Shown: positions 25,035 through 32,588 of the stretch, one piece after another | Layout of the letters: each line of letters starts with the position of its first letter | How positions within the stretch are numbered: the stretch's first letter is position 1 | Origin: Actinomycetota bacterium | GTDB taxonomy: Bacteria > Actinomycetota > Acidimicrobiia > Acidimicrobiales > AC-14 | NCBI GenBank assembly: GCA_005888325.1 | Contig: VAWU01000068.1 | Coordinates: 45,980-109,161, forward strand | Direction: 5' to 3' | Length of the DNA stretch: 63,182 nt | Made by a program: the position numbers and the translations under genes | The notes under the pieces: generated by a model | The model's database searches: none | What the model saw: only the letters and a program-made list of their open reading frames with translations | Told to the model about the DNA's origin: nothing

Positions 25035-25877
25035 TCACACCTGACACTGCTCGCACAGGAAGGACGACCGGCCGTTGACCTTGACCCGCACGATCGTGCT
25101 CCGGCAACGGCGACAGGCGTAGCCCTCACGGTCGTACACCTTGTGCTGCGACTGGAAGTCGCCGAGCTGGCCGAACAGGTCGCGGTACTGCTCGTCGGCC
25201 AGCGAGGACCCCCGGTGCTTGATCGCGTCCTGGAGGGTCTCGACCATGGCCCGGTAGAGCCGGCGCACCTCCTGCGAGGAGAGCGAGTCGGAGCTGCGGT
25301 CGTAGCGCAGGCCGGCCGAGAACAGGATCTCGTCGCTGTAGATGTTGCCGATGCCCGCCACGAACTTCTGGTCCATGAGCAGCGCCTTCAGCTTGGTCTT
25401 CTTGGCCGAGAGCAGGTCGCCGAAGCGGGTCCACGACATCATGTCGTCGACCGGGTCGAACCCCAGGTGGGCCAGCTCGGGCACCTGCTCCTCGAGCTCG
25501 TCGGGCGTGGTGAGGAACAGCTCGCCGAAGGTGCGGGGGTCGACGAAGCGCAGCTGCCCGCCCTGGGTGAAGGTGATGACCACGTGGGTGTGCTTGTCGG
25601 GCTTGTCGCGGGCGCCGCCCTTGGCCCGCAGGAGTTGGCCGCTCATCCCGAGGTGGGCGACGAGGATGTCGCCGCCGTCGAGGCCGAGGAGCAGGTACTT
25701 GCCCCGCCGGTCGATCCCCGTGATCTTGTGGCCCGCGAGCTTCCCCGCGAAGTGCTTCTTGTTGGGGTGGCGGCGAATCGAGCGCATGCCCGTGATCTCC
25801 ACCTGCTTGACGCGCTTGCCCACCACCTCGCGCTCGAGGTCGCGGCGGAGGGTCTCGACTTCCGGGAGCTCGGGCAT
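25035..25877 (-). CDS. mutM: Formamidopyrimidine-DNA glycosylase
   Basis: Bifunctional glycosylase/AP lyase removing oxidised purines such as 8-oxoG. 280 aa starting MPELPEVET with catalytic Pro2 and Glu3. The helix-two-turn-helix segment (KKTKLKALLMDQKFVAGIGNIYSDEILF) and the C-terminal zinc finger (CRRCRSTIVRVKVNGRSSFLCEQCQ) are intact. The ATG overlaps the rnc stop (TGATG). A much longer open frame upstream belongs to acpP and rnc shadows. Confidence 0.97.
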   Translation of the reverse strand: MPELPEVETLRRDLEREVVGKRVKQVEITGMRSIRRHPNKKHFAGKLAGHKITGIDRRGKYLLLGLDGGDILVAHLGMSGQLLRAKGGARDKPDKHTHVVITFTQGGQLRFVDPRTFGELFLTTPDELEEQVPELAHLGFDPVDDMMSWTRFGDLLSAKKTKLKALLMDQKFVAGIGNIYSDEILFSAGLRYDRSSDSLSSQEVRRLYRAMVETLQDAIKHRGSSLADEQYRDLFGQLGDFQSQHKVYDREGYACRRCRSTIVRVKVNGRSSFLCEQCQV

Positions 25878-26638
25878 CAGGCGTCGTCCTCCCCATTGGG
25901 ACTGCTCGCAGTGACTGGCGCTTCCGGGAGTCGCGCCTCCGGGACCCGGACCGCCTGCAGGGTCTGCCAGGCCTCGCGCGCCGCGGCCTGCTCGGCCTGC
26001 TTCTTCGACCGCCCTTCGCCGGCCCCGTGAGGCTCGCCGGCCACGTAGACGGTGGCGTAGAAGCGCTTGGCGTGGTCGGGCCCGTCGTCGGCGACCAGGT
26101 AGCGGGGCAGCTCGTCGAAGCGCCGGGCGGCCAGCTCCTGCAGGCGGGTCTTGTAGTCCTGCCCCCCGGGACCGGCCGCGGCCTCGGTGATGCGCTCGCC
26201 CAGCAGACCCATCACCAGCCCCCACGCCCCGTCCCAGCCGCGGTCGAGGTAGACGGCGCCGATGACGGCCTCCATCGCGTCGGCGAGGATCGAGGGCTTC
26301 TCGCGGCCGCCCGACTGGTCCTCCCCCTTGCCCAGGAGCAGGGCCGCGCCCAGGTGCAGCTCGGCCGCCAGCTCGGCCAGCACCCCGGCGTTGACGACCG
26401 AGGCGCGCACCTTCGCCAGCTCCCCCTCGGGCAGCAAGGGGTAGGTGCGGAAGATGTGATCGGTGACGATCAGCCCGAGCACGGCGTCGCCGAGGAACTC
26501 GAGACGTTCGTTCGAGTCCGTGCCGGCGGTCTCCGCGCACCACGACCGATGGGCCAGGGCGCGAGCGAGGAGGTCGTCGTCGCGGAACTCCAACCCGAGG
26601 CGCTCGGTGAGAGCGGCCAGCTCGGAGCTCGTGCTCAG
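25877..26638 (-). CDS. rnc: Ribonuclease III
   Basis: Double-strand RNA endonuclease for rRNA and mRNA processing. Catalytic signature NERLEFLGDAVLGLIV and the downstream metal site (ILADAMEAVIGAVYLDRG) are intact; a dsRNA-binding domain ends the protein (YKTRLQELAARR, GRSKKQAEQAAAREAW). The family N-terminus (STSSELAALTERLGLEFRDDDLL) is preceded in frame only by CTG at 26638, which follows the acpP stop after one codon (TAA GCC CTG); a TTG at 26593 would cut conserved residues. I favour CTG, with GAGGGGG about 10 nt upstream. Product about 253 aa. Confidence 0.94.
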   Translation of the reverse strand: MSTSSELAALTERLGLEFRDDDLLARALAHRSWCAETAGTDSNERLEFLGDAVLGLIVTDHIFRTYPLLPEGELAKVRASVVNAGVLAELAAELHLGAALLLGKGEDQSGGREKPSILADAMEAVIGAVYLDRGWDGAWGLVMGLLGERITEAAAGPGGQDYKTRLQELAARRFDELPRYLVADDGPDHAKRFYATVYVAGEPHGAGEGRSKKQAEQAAAREAWQTLQAVRVPEARLPEAPVTASSPNGEDDA

Positions 26639-26641
26639 GGC

Positions 26642-26924
26642 TTAGGTCGCCCCCTCGTCCAGTCGGCCGACGACGTAGTCCACCGCGTCGCGCACGGTCT
26701 TCAGGTCCTCGAGGTCCTCGTCGTCGATGCGGAAGCCGACGCTGCGCTCGCCCAGCTCCTCCTCGAGCGCCTCGACCAGCTCGATCAGGGCGAGGGAGTC
26801 GGCGTCGAGCCTCGGCGATGGCGGAGGGCTCGATCTCGAGGATGTCGGCCAGGCGGTCGCGGATCAGCTCGAAGACCTGCCGGCGGTCGAGCGGCCCTCG
26901 CTCCACGTGGGTCTCAGCGGGCAC
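26642..26924 (-). pseudogene. acpP: Acyl carrier protein, single-base frameshift
   Basis: Carrier of growing acyl chains in type II fatty acid synthesis. The start is clear: GTG at 26924 with GAGGAG 5-6 nt upstream, reading VPAETHVERGPLDRRQVFELI and ADILEIEPSAIAE. Immediately before the phosphopantetheine site the frame shifts near 26810-26820 by one extra base, and the remainder LDADSLALIELVEALEEEL through VVGRLDEGAT continues in the next frame to TAA at 26642. Deleting one G restores a normal ~93-aa ACP with the Ser in DSL. Because ACP is essential and sits between plsX and rnc, a sequencing or assembly error is the likeliest explanation. Confidence 0.85.
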
Positions 26925-27009
26925 GGAGGCTCCTCGGTGGCGGGAACGGAGGTTGGCGGGGGATGGGCCAGTGTACCGGAGGGTCGCGATTGTGCGCTTG
27001 TGAAAAGAA

Positions 27010-27978
27010 CTAGCCAGCGACCGCGGCGCGCAACCGATCGACCAGCCCCGCCTCGACCATCTCCGCCGCCAGCCGGACCGCGCCCACGACCGCCCGGGGC
27101 CCCGAGGAGCCGTGGCTGATGATGCAGACCCCGTCCACCCCGAGCAGCATGGCGCCCCCCGTGGTGTCGGGGTCGAGCTCGGACGCCACCGGCAGGAGCG
27201 GGGTGAGGGCATCCGCGGGGAGACGGCTCGCCACCACTCCCATGAAGAAGCGAAGGGCCCCCTCGAGCGTCTTCAGGGCCACGTTCCCGGTGAAGCCGTC
27301 GGTGACGACGACGTCGACGGCGTCGGTCATGAGGTCTCGACCCTCCACGTTGCCCACGAACTTCACGCCCGCGCCGGCCGCCAGCAGGGCATGGGTCTCC
27401 TTCACCAGCGGCGTGCCCTTGGCGGCCTCCTCGCCGATCGAGAGCAGGCCGACGCGCGGCTCGGCGACGCCGTAGCGCTCTCCGTAGAACGCCGAGCCCA
27501 TCTGGGCGAACTGCACGAGGTACTGAGCCGTGCACTCGGTGTTGGCGCCCGCGTCGAGCAGCACCGTCGGCAGGGAGCCGGGCACCGGTATGGGTGTGGC
27601 GATCGCGGGCCGCTGCACGCCCTTGAGGCGGCCCATGCGCAGCAGCGCGCTGGCCATGGTGGCACCGGTGTTGCCCGCGCTCACCATCGCGGACGCCCGG
27701 CCGTCGCGCACGGCTTCGGCCGCGCGCACCAGCGAGGAATCCTTCTTGCGCCGCACGCCCTGCGCCGGGTCGTCGGCCATCTCGATGACCTCGCTCGCGG
27801 GCAACACCTCGAGGCCGCCGGTGTCACCGATGCGATCGGGTGTCCCGACGAGCAGGACGGACACGCCGAGCTCGGCGGCCGCCTGGCGGGCGCCCGTGAC
27901 GATCTCGTCCGGCGCCTTGTCGCCGCCCATGGCGTCGACTGCGATCGGGAGCCCCGAAGCGGCTCCCCCGCGGGTCAC
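27010..27978 (-). CDS. plsX: Phosphate acyltransferase PlsX
   Basis: Converts acyl-ACP to acyl-phosphate for PlsY in phospholipid synthesis. 322 aa from the GTG at 27978, which overlaps the rpmF stop (GTGA). Family blocks: [65 protein letters not shown] and [17 protein letters not shown]. Adjacent to acpP, its substrate carrier. Confidence 0.96.
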   Translation of the reverse strand: MTRGGAASGLPIAVDAMGGDKAPDEIVTGARQAAAELGVSVLLVGTPDRIGDTGGLEVLPASEVIEMADDPAQGVRRKKDSSLVRAAEAVRDGRASAMVSAGNTGATMASALLRMGRLKGVQRPAIATPIPVPGSLPTVLLDAGANTECTAQYLVQFAQMGSAFYGERYGVAEPRVGLLSIGEEAAKGTPLVKETHALLAAGAGVKFVGNVEGRDLMTDAVDVVVTDGFTGNVALKTLEGALRFFMGVVASRLPADALTPLLPVASELDPDTTGGAMLLGVDGVCIISHGSSGPRAVVGAVRLAAEMVEAGLVDRLRAAVAG

Positions 27979-28154
27979 TCGACCTCGATCGCCTGACGAC
28001 CGCCGTACCAACCGCAGTTCGGGCACACCACGTGCGGCAGCTTGGCCTGGTGGCACTGCGGGCACTCGCTGCGCGGCGGCGCGCTCAGGCGCCACGCCGA
28101 GGCGCGGCGGCTGCGGCTCTTCGACTTCGACGTCTTCTTCTTGGGGACAGCCAT
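27975..28154 (-). CDS. rpmF: Large ribosomal subunit protein bL32
   Basis: 59 aa, starting [17 protein letters not shown], with two CxxC pairs (CPQCHQ and CPNCGWY), so it is the zinc-binding C+ form. ATG at 28154; stop overlaps plsX. Lies 29 nt after DUF177, the widely conserved yceD-rpmF pairing. Confidence 0.97.
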   Translation of the reverse strand: MAVPKKKTSKSKSRSRRASAWRLSAPPRSECPQCHQAKLPHVVCPNCGWYGGRQAIEVE

Positions 28155-28183
28155 GGGCCTTCCTGGCGATGCTTCAGTCGGGT

Positions 28184-28696
28184 CTAGCGGTTCAGCTGGT
28201 CACGCAGCTCGTCGAGCGCTTCCCACCGTGGGTCGCGGTCGGGGGGCGCACACCGGCACGCACCCCGGTTGAGGTCGGCCCCGCACGTGGGGCACAGGCC
28301 CCGGCACTCCTCCCGGCAGAGCGGCGCCAAGGGTAGCTCCAAGAGCAGCGTCTCACGCGCGAGCGGCTCGAGGTCGACGTGCTCGTGGCGGAGCGGGTAG
28401 GTCTCCCCTTCCCTCGCCTGCGGCTCGAACAGCTCCTGGAAGCCGCCGCGTGCCTCGTCCGCCACGTCGGCGAGACAGCGACGGCACTCGCTGCGCCACC
28501 GGGCCGTGACCGAGCCCGTGGCCAGGATGCCGTCGCTCACCGACTCGAGGTCGACGTCGACGTTGATCGGCTCGTGGGGTGGCACGACGGTGCCCACCAC
28601 CGCCAGGCCCGGGAGCGAGGGCGCGATCAGGCGCTCGTGGCGGCGCGCCCCGCGTCGGTGCAGGAGGTCGGCGACGTTGACGACGAGCGGTCCCAT
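28184..28696 (-). CDS. DUF177 / YceD family protein
   Basis: 170 aa from ATG at 28696. Two cysteine groups are visible, ECRRCLADV and the C-terminal [21 protein letters not shown], characteristic of DUF177, a protein implicated in 23S rRNA accumulation and large-subunit assembly in plants and bacteria. Nearly always next to rpmF. A longer in-frame start at 28759 would run into the upstream gene. Confidence 0.92.
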   Translation of the reverse strand: MGPLVVNVADLLHRRGARRHERLIAPSLPGLAVVGTVVPPHEPINVDVDLESVSDGILATGSVTARWRSECRRCLADVADEARGGFQELFEPQAREGETYPLRHEHVDLEPLARETLLLELPLAPLCREECRGLCPTCGADLNRGACRCAPPDRDPRWEALDELRDQLNR

Positions 28697-28721
28697 GGGG
28701 TGTGTCTCACCTGGCCCTGTC

Positions 28722-29285
28722 TCACGCCTGGTCCTGGTCGAAGAACGGATCGTGCTCACCGGCCTCGACCGCGCCCATGTCGTCGTCGAGCACCGACGGC
28801 AGCGGCGTCACGCTCAGCTTCTCGCGCCCCGCCTGCACCGTCTTCGTGATGCGCTCGAGCACGATCTCGAAGCCCGCCAGCTTCTGGTCGCAGTAGTCCT
28901 CGGCCTCGTGACGCAACCGGCGGGCCTCGTCGTCGGCCTCCTCGACCGCGCGCTGCGCGGCACGCTCGGCCTCGCGCACGATCTCGGTGCGTTGCACCAT
29001 CCGCTCGGCGCGCGCCCGGGCGTCGTTCAGGAGGTCGTCGGCCTCGCGCTGGGTCTTGGCGAGGAACTCCTCGCGCTCCTTGAGCAGCCAGCGGGCCCGC
29101 TTGAGCTCCTCGGGCAGGCGCTTGACCGCCTCGTCGAGCAGCTCGAGCACCTCGTCCTTGTTCTCGAGGCGAACGGTCGTCGAGAGCGGGATGGGCTTCG
29201 CGTTGCCGACCACGTCGGCGACGCGCCGCAGCAGGATCTCGGCGTCGAGCTGCTCGACCGGAAGGCTCTCGTCGGTATCACTCAT
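28722..29285 (-). CDS. SepIVA/DivIVA-like coiled-coil protein
   Basis: 187 aa. After a short acidic N-terminus and a KPIPLSTTVRLENKDEVLELLDEAV segment, most of the protein is a charged coiled coil (EELKRARWLLKEREEFLAKTQ through EAERAAQRAVEEADDEARRLRHEAED). Position beside DUF177, rnc, mutM and smc corresponds to Rv2927c/SepIVA of mycobacteria, a septum-associated regulator of growth; the homology is inferred from context and architecture. The ATG overlaps the stop of the upstream repeat micro-ORF (ATGA). Confidence 0.8.
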   Translation of the reverse strand: MSDTDESLPVEQLDAEILLRRVADVVGNAKPIPLSTTVRLENKDEVLELLDEAVKRLPEELKRARWLLKEREEFLAKTQREADDLLNDARARAERMVQRTEIVREAERAAQRAVEEADDEARRLRHEAEDYCDQKLAGFEIVLERITKTVQAGREKLSVTPLPSVLDDDMGAVEAGEHDPFFDQDQA

Positions 29286-29371
29286 CGGTCCACCGTGCCT
29301 CGTGCCTCGGCCGCTGCACCGACCTGCCACATGGGAGCTGCGCTCCTCGCTGCGCTGCGGTGCTCGCTCAT
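29282..29371 (-). repeat. Micro-ORF linker repeat, copy 2 (29-aa peptide)
   Basis: Begins ATGAGCGAGCACCGCAGCG, overlapping the coaD stop by 4 nt, and ends with a TGA overlapping the ATG of the SepIVA-like gene by 4 nt, so it exactly bridges two genes. The first 13 residues, MSEHRSAARSAAP, match the repeat family; the rest (MWQVGAAAEARG, TVDR) is unique. The plus-strand mini-hairpin GGAGC-TGC-GCTCC is present at about 29335-29347. Confidence 0.65.
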
Positions 29372-29847
29372 CGGGCGAACCTCTCCTTCAGGCGCTGCGC
29401 GACCGTCGGCGGCACCATCGACGAGACATCGCCGCCGAAGCGCGCCACCTCGCGCACGAGGCTCGACGAGAGAAACGAGTGCTGGGGGCTGGTGGGCATG
29501 AACAGCGTGTCGATCCGGGCGAGCTTGTAGTTCATCTGCGCCATCTGCAGCTCGTAGTCGAAGTCGGAGACGGCCCGCAGGCCCTTGACGATGGCGTTCA
29601 CGCCGTGCTCCCGGGCGAAGTCGACCAGCAGACCCTTGAAGAAGTCGATGCGCACATTGCCGAGATGAGCGGTGACCTCGGCCAGCATCTCCTCGCGCTC
29701 CTCGAGCGTGAACAGCGTCTGGCTCTTCTGGGGGTTGCGGATGACGGCGGCGATGACCTCGTCGAAGTGGGCGGCCGTGCGCTCGATGATGTCGACGTGC
29801 CCGAGGGTGACGGGATCGAAGGAACCGGGGATGAGGGCGATCGCCAC
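29368..29847 (-). CDS. coaD: Phosphopantetheine adenylyltransferase
   Basis: Fourth step of coenzyme A synthesis: transfers AMP from ATP to 4'-phosphopantetheine. 159 aa nucleotidyltransferase with GSFDPVTLGHVDII (GxxH ATP motif), VKGLRAVSDFDYELQMAQMN and the C-terminal HSFLSSSLVREVARFGGDVS. Follows rsmD by 16 nt, the standard rsmD-coaD pair. Confidence 0.97.
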   Translation of the reverse strand: MAIALIPGSFDPVTLGHVDIIERTAAHFDEVIAAVIRNPQKSQTLFTLEEREEMLAEVTAHLGNVRIDFFKGLLVDFAREHGVNAIVKGLRAVSDFDYELQMAQMNYKLARIDTLFMPTSPQHSFLSSSLVREVARFGGDVSSMVPPTVAQRLKERFAR

Positions 29848-29863
29848 GTAGGGGCCTGTCCCT

Positions 29864-30406
29864 TCAATCGTCCGCTCGTTGCACGACCACGGTCACCACG
29901 GTATCGCCGTAGCGCTTCTGCTTTACAGTCCGCCACCTGGAACTGCTCCACCTGCCGCCGAGGTCGAGGTCACGGTCCGACTCGAGCACGGCGACGCGGG
30001 CGCCGAGCCGGGCCAGCACGTCTTCCCACGCCTGGAACTCGTACGGGGGGTCGGCGAAAGCCAGGTCGAAGCCGGCGTCCCGCCGCTCGAGGAACCTCAC
30101 GACATCGGACCGCACGACGTGGCCACGCTCGGTCATCCCCGTCGACTCGAGGTTGGACTGCACGGCCGCGAGGGCGACGGCGTCGATGTCCACGAACACG
30201 GCGCGGGAGGCACCGCGCGAGAGCGCCTCGATGCCGAGCGCGCCCGTGCCCGCGAACAGGTCGACCACCGACGCACCGTCGAGGGCACCCATGCTCTCGA
30301 GCGAGGAGAAGACCGCCTCGCGCACCCGTTCGCTCGTGGGTCGCAAGGTGCGACCCGCGGGGGCGCGGAGCCGCCGCCCTCCTGCGGTGCCGCCGACGAC
30401 TCTCAC
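29864..30406 (-). CDS. rsmD: 16S rRNA (guanine966-N2)-methyltransferase RsmD
   Basis: SAM-dependent methylation of G966. 180 aa; MRVVGGTAGGRRLRAPAGRTLRPTSERVREA is a typical start. The SAM-binding VVDLFAGTGALGIEALSRGA and the catalytic DPPYEF (D/N-PPY) motif are present. Between recG and coaD as expected. Confidence 0.96.
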   Translation of the reverse strand: MRVVGGTAGGRRLRAPAGRTLRPTSERVREAVFSSLESMGALDGASVVDLFAGTGALGIEALSRGASRAVFVDIDAVALAAVQSNLESTGMTERGHVVRSDVVRFLERRDAGFDLAFADPPYEFQAWEDVLARLGARVAVLESDRDLDLGGRWSSSRWRTVKQKRYGDTVVTVVVQRADD

Positions 30407-30442
30407 CCCAGGATCTTCTCGCGGCGGGGTCCGCCGTGGGGC

Positions 30443-32584
30443 TCAGGACTTGAACAGGAACTCGGCCTCGTCGTCGTCGATGAGGAGGCGGATCTCCTCG
30501 GCCAGCAGCTCGTGGTCGCGCAGGTGCGGGTCGCCGTCGACGATGGCGAACGCCACCTCGCGTGCGCGGGCCACCCACTCGCGGTCTCGCCGCAGCGACG
30601 CGAGCTTCAGGTCGCTGCGGCCTTTCTGGCGCGTGCCGAAGACGGTGCCCTCGCCGCGGATCTCGAGGTCGACCTCGGCCAGCTCGAACCCGTCGGTCGC
30701 GCGCTCGAGCGCCTCCAGGCGGGCCTCGCTCTCGGGCGTGGTCGCCTCGCCGAGCAGGTAGCACCACGACTGCGCCGCACCCCGACCCACCCGGCCGCGT
30801 AGCTGATGGAGCTGGGCCATGCCGAAGTGGTCGGCGTCCTCGACGAGCATCACCGTGGCGTTGGCCACGTCGACGCCCACCTCGATCACCGTCGTCGCCA
30901 CCAGCACGTCGACGTCGCCGTCGCGGAAGCCGGCCATCACCGCCTCCTTGTCCTTGCCCTTCATCTGGCCGTGCAGGAGGGCGACGCGCAGGTCGGGGAA
31001 GACTTCGCGCGAGAGGCGCTCGTGCTCGTCCGTGGCCGCCCGCGCCTGGATCTTGTCGGAACCCTCGACGAGCGGGCACACCACGTAGGCCTGCCGGCCC
31101 GCGTCCACCTCCTTACGCACGCGCGTGTACGCGACGGCCTCCTCCATGGGGCTGCGCAGCCATTCGGTACGCACCGGGGTGCGCCCCGGCGGCAGCTCGT
31201 CGAGGACCGTGACGTCGAGATCGCCGTAGACGGTCATCGCCGCGGTGCGCGGGATGGGGGTCGCCGTCATCACGAGCACGTCGGGGACCGTGTTCTCTGA
31301 GCCGTCACCTTCCGAGCTCCGGCCCTTCGCGCGCAGCGCCGCCCGCTGCTCCACACCGAACTTGTGCTGCTCGTCGATCACGACCACGCCGAGGTCGTGG
31401 AAGTCGACCGCCTCGGTGAGCAGCGCGTGCGTGCCGATGAGCAGGTCGACGGTGCCGTCGCCGAGCCCGGCGGCGATGCGAGCCCGCTCCTTGGCGGTCG
31501 TGCGGTGCGTCAGGAGCTCCACCCGCAGCGGCCGGTCGGCGAAGAGCGAGCCCTCCCCGGCGGTCACCGTGAGGTGACGCAGCAGGTCGCGGACCGCGAC
31601 ATCGTGCTGCTCCGCGAGCACCTCGGTCGGCGCCATGAACGCTCCCTGCCGGCCGCTCTGCACACCCATCAGCAGCGCGGTGACGGCCACGACGGTCTTG
31701 CCCGCCCCCACGTCACCCTGGAGCAACCGGTGCATCGGATGCGGCCCGGCCAGGTCGGCGGCCAGCTCGTCGATCGCGTTGCGTTGGGCACGTGTGAGCG
31801 GGAACGGAAGCGCGTCGTGGAAGCGGCGGACGAGCTCGCCGTCGACGGTGTGACGGATGCCCTTGGCCTCGCGCTCCAGCGCACGCTTGCGCATCACCAG
31901 CGTGAGCTGCAGTCGCAGCAGCTCGTCGAGCACCAGGCGCTTGCGCGCCGCCTGCGCCGCACCCATCGACTCCGGCGCGTGCACCTGGTTGAACGCCCAC
32001 GTGCGGTCGACGAGGTCGAGACGGTCGAGCCATTCCCGCGGCAGCGGGTCGGCCAGCTCGCCCGCCCGTCGCAACGACTCCTCGACCCAGCCACCCAGCT
32101 CCCAGGTCGTGAGCCCCGCCTTGTCGGACTGCGGGTAGATAGGCACGATGCGCCCGGTGCGGTTGCCGATGAGGTCGACGACCGGGTTGGTCATCTGCCG
32201 CCGCCCCCGGTAGGCCTCGAGCTTGCCGAAGAACACCGCGTCGGCGCCCTCCCGCAGCTGCTTGGCCCGCCAGGGCTGGTTGAAGAACGTGCAGCGCAGG
32301 TAGCTGGTGCCGTCGAACACGTCGACCTCGACGAGGGCGCGGCGCTGCCGGGTGCGTCGCGACTGCACCCGCTTCACCACCGCGAGCACCATGGCCTCGT
32401 CGCCGACCTTGAGGTCCTTGATCGCGGCCTGCTGCGTGCGGTCGAGGTACCGGCGCGGGTAGTGGGTGAGGAGGTCGAGGACGGTCTCGATCTCCATCGT
32501 CGCCAGCGCCTCGACCTTCTTGGGCCCGACGCCGTCGAGCACCGAGACCGGCAGCTCGGCCAGCTGGCGCAGCCGCCGCGGCAT
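30443..32584 (-). CDS. recG: ATP-dependent DNA helicase RecG
   Basis: Branch-migrating helicase for stalled forks and R-loops. 713 aa: N-terminal wedge with OB fold (VGDEAMVLAVVKRVQSRRTR), then helicase motifs GDVGAGKTVVAVTAL (I), VVIDEQHKFGVEQR (II), MTATPIPRTAAM (III), ATTVIEVGVDVANATVM (V), QLRGRVGRG (VI) and a C-terminal TRG region. Starts 4 nt after the fakA-like gene. Confidence 0.97.
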   Translation of the reverse strand: MPRRLRQLAELPVSVLDGVGPKKVEALATMEIETVLDLLTHYPRRYLDRTQQAAIKDLKVGDEAMVLAVVKRVQSRRTRQRRALVEVDVFDGTSYLRCTFFNQPWRAKQLREGADAVFFGKLEAYRGRRQMTNPVVDLIGNRTGRIVPIYPQSDKAGLTTWELGGWVEESLRRAGELADPLPREWLDRLDLVDRTWAFNQVHAPESMGAAQAARKRLVLDELLRLQLTLVMRKRALEREAKGIRHTVDGELVRRFHDALPFPLTRAQRNAIDELAADLAGPHPMHRLLQGDVGAGKTVVAVTALLMGVQSGRQGAFMAPTEVLAEQHDVAVRDLLRHLTVTAGEGSLFADRPLRVELLTHRTTAKERARIAAGLGDGTVDLLIGTHALLTEAVDFHDLGVVVIDEQHKFGVEQRAALRAKGRSSEGDGSENTVPDVLVMTATPIPRTAAMTVYGDLDVTVLDELPPGRTPVRTEWLRSPMEEAVAYTRVRKEVDAGRQAYVVCPLVEGSDKIQARAATDEHERLSREVFPDLRVALLHGQMKGKDKEAVMAGFRDGDVDVLVATTVIEVGVDVANATVMLVEDADHFGMAQLHQLRGRVGRGAAQSWCYLLGEATTPESEARLEALERATDGFELAEVDLEIRGEGTVFGTRQKGRSDLKLASLRRDREWVARAREVAFAIVDGDPHLRDHELLAEEIRLLIDDDEAEFLFKS

Positions 32585-32588
32585 CCGC

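Noticed and set aside
22042-25044. 1000-codon plus-strand open frame opposite smc
   Set aside because: It is the complement of a long GC-rich gene; smc on the minus strand has all motifs, and the antisense frame is Arg/Leu/His-rich without domains.
26800-26830. Programmed +1 frameshifting in acpP
   Set aside because: No slippery codon, internal Shine-Dalgarno or stop codon arrangement is visible; a one-base sequence error is simpler.
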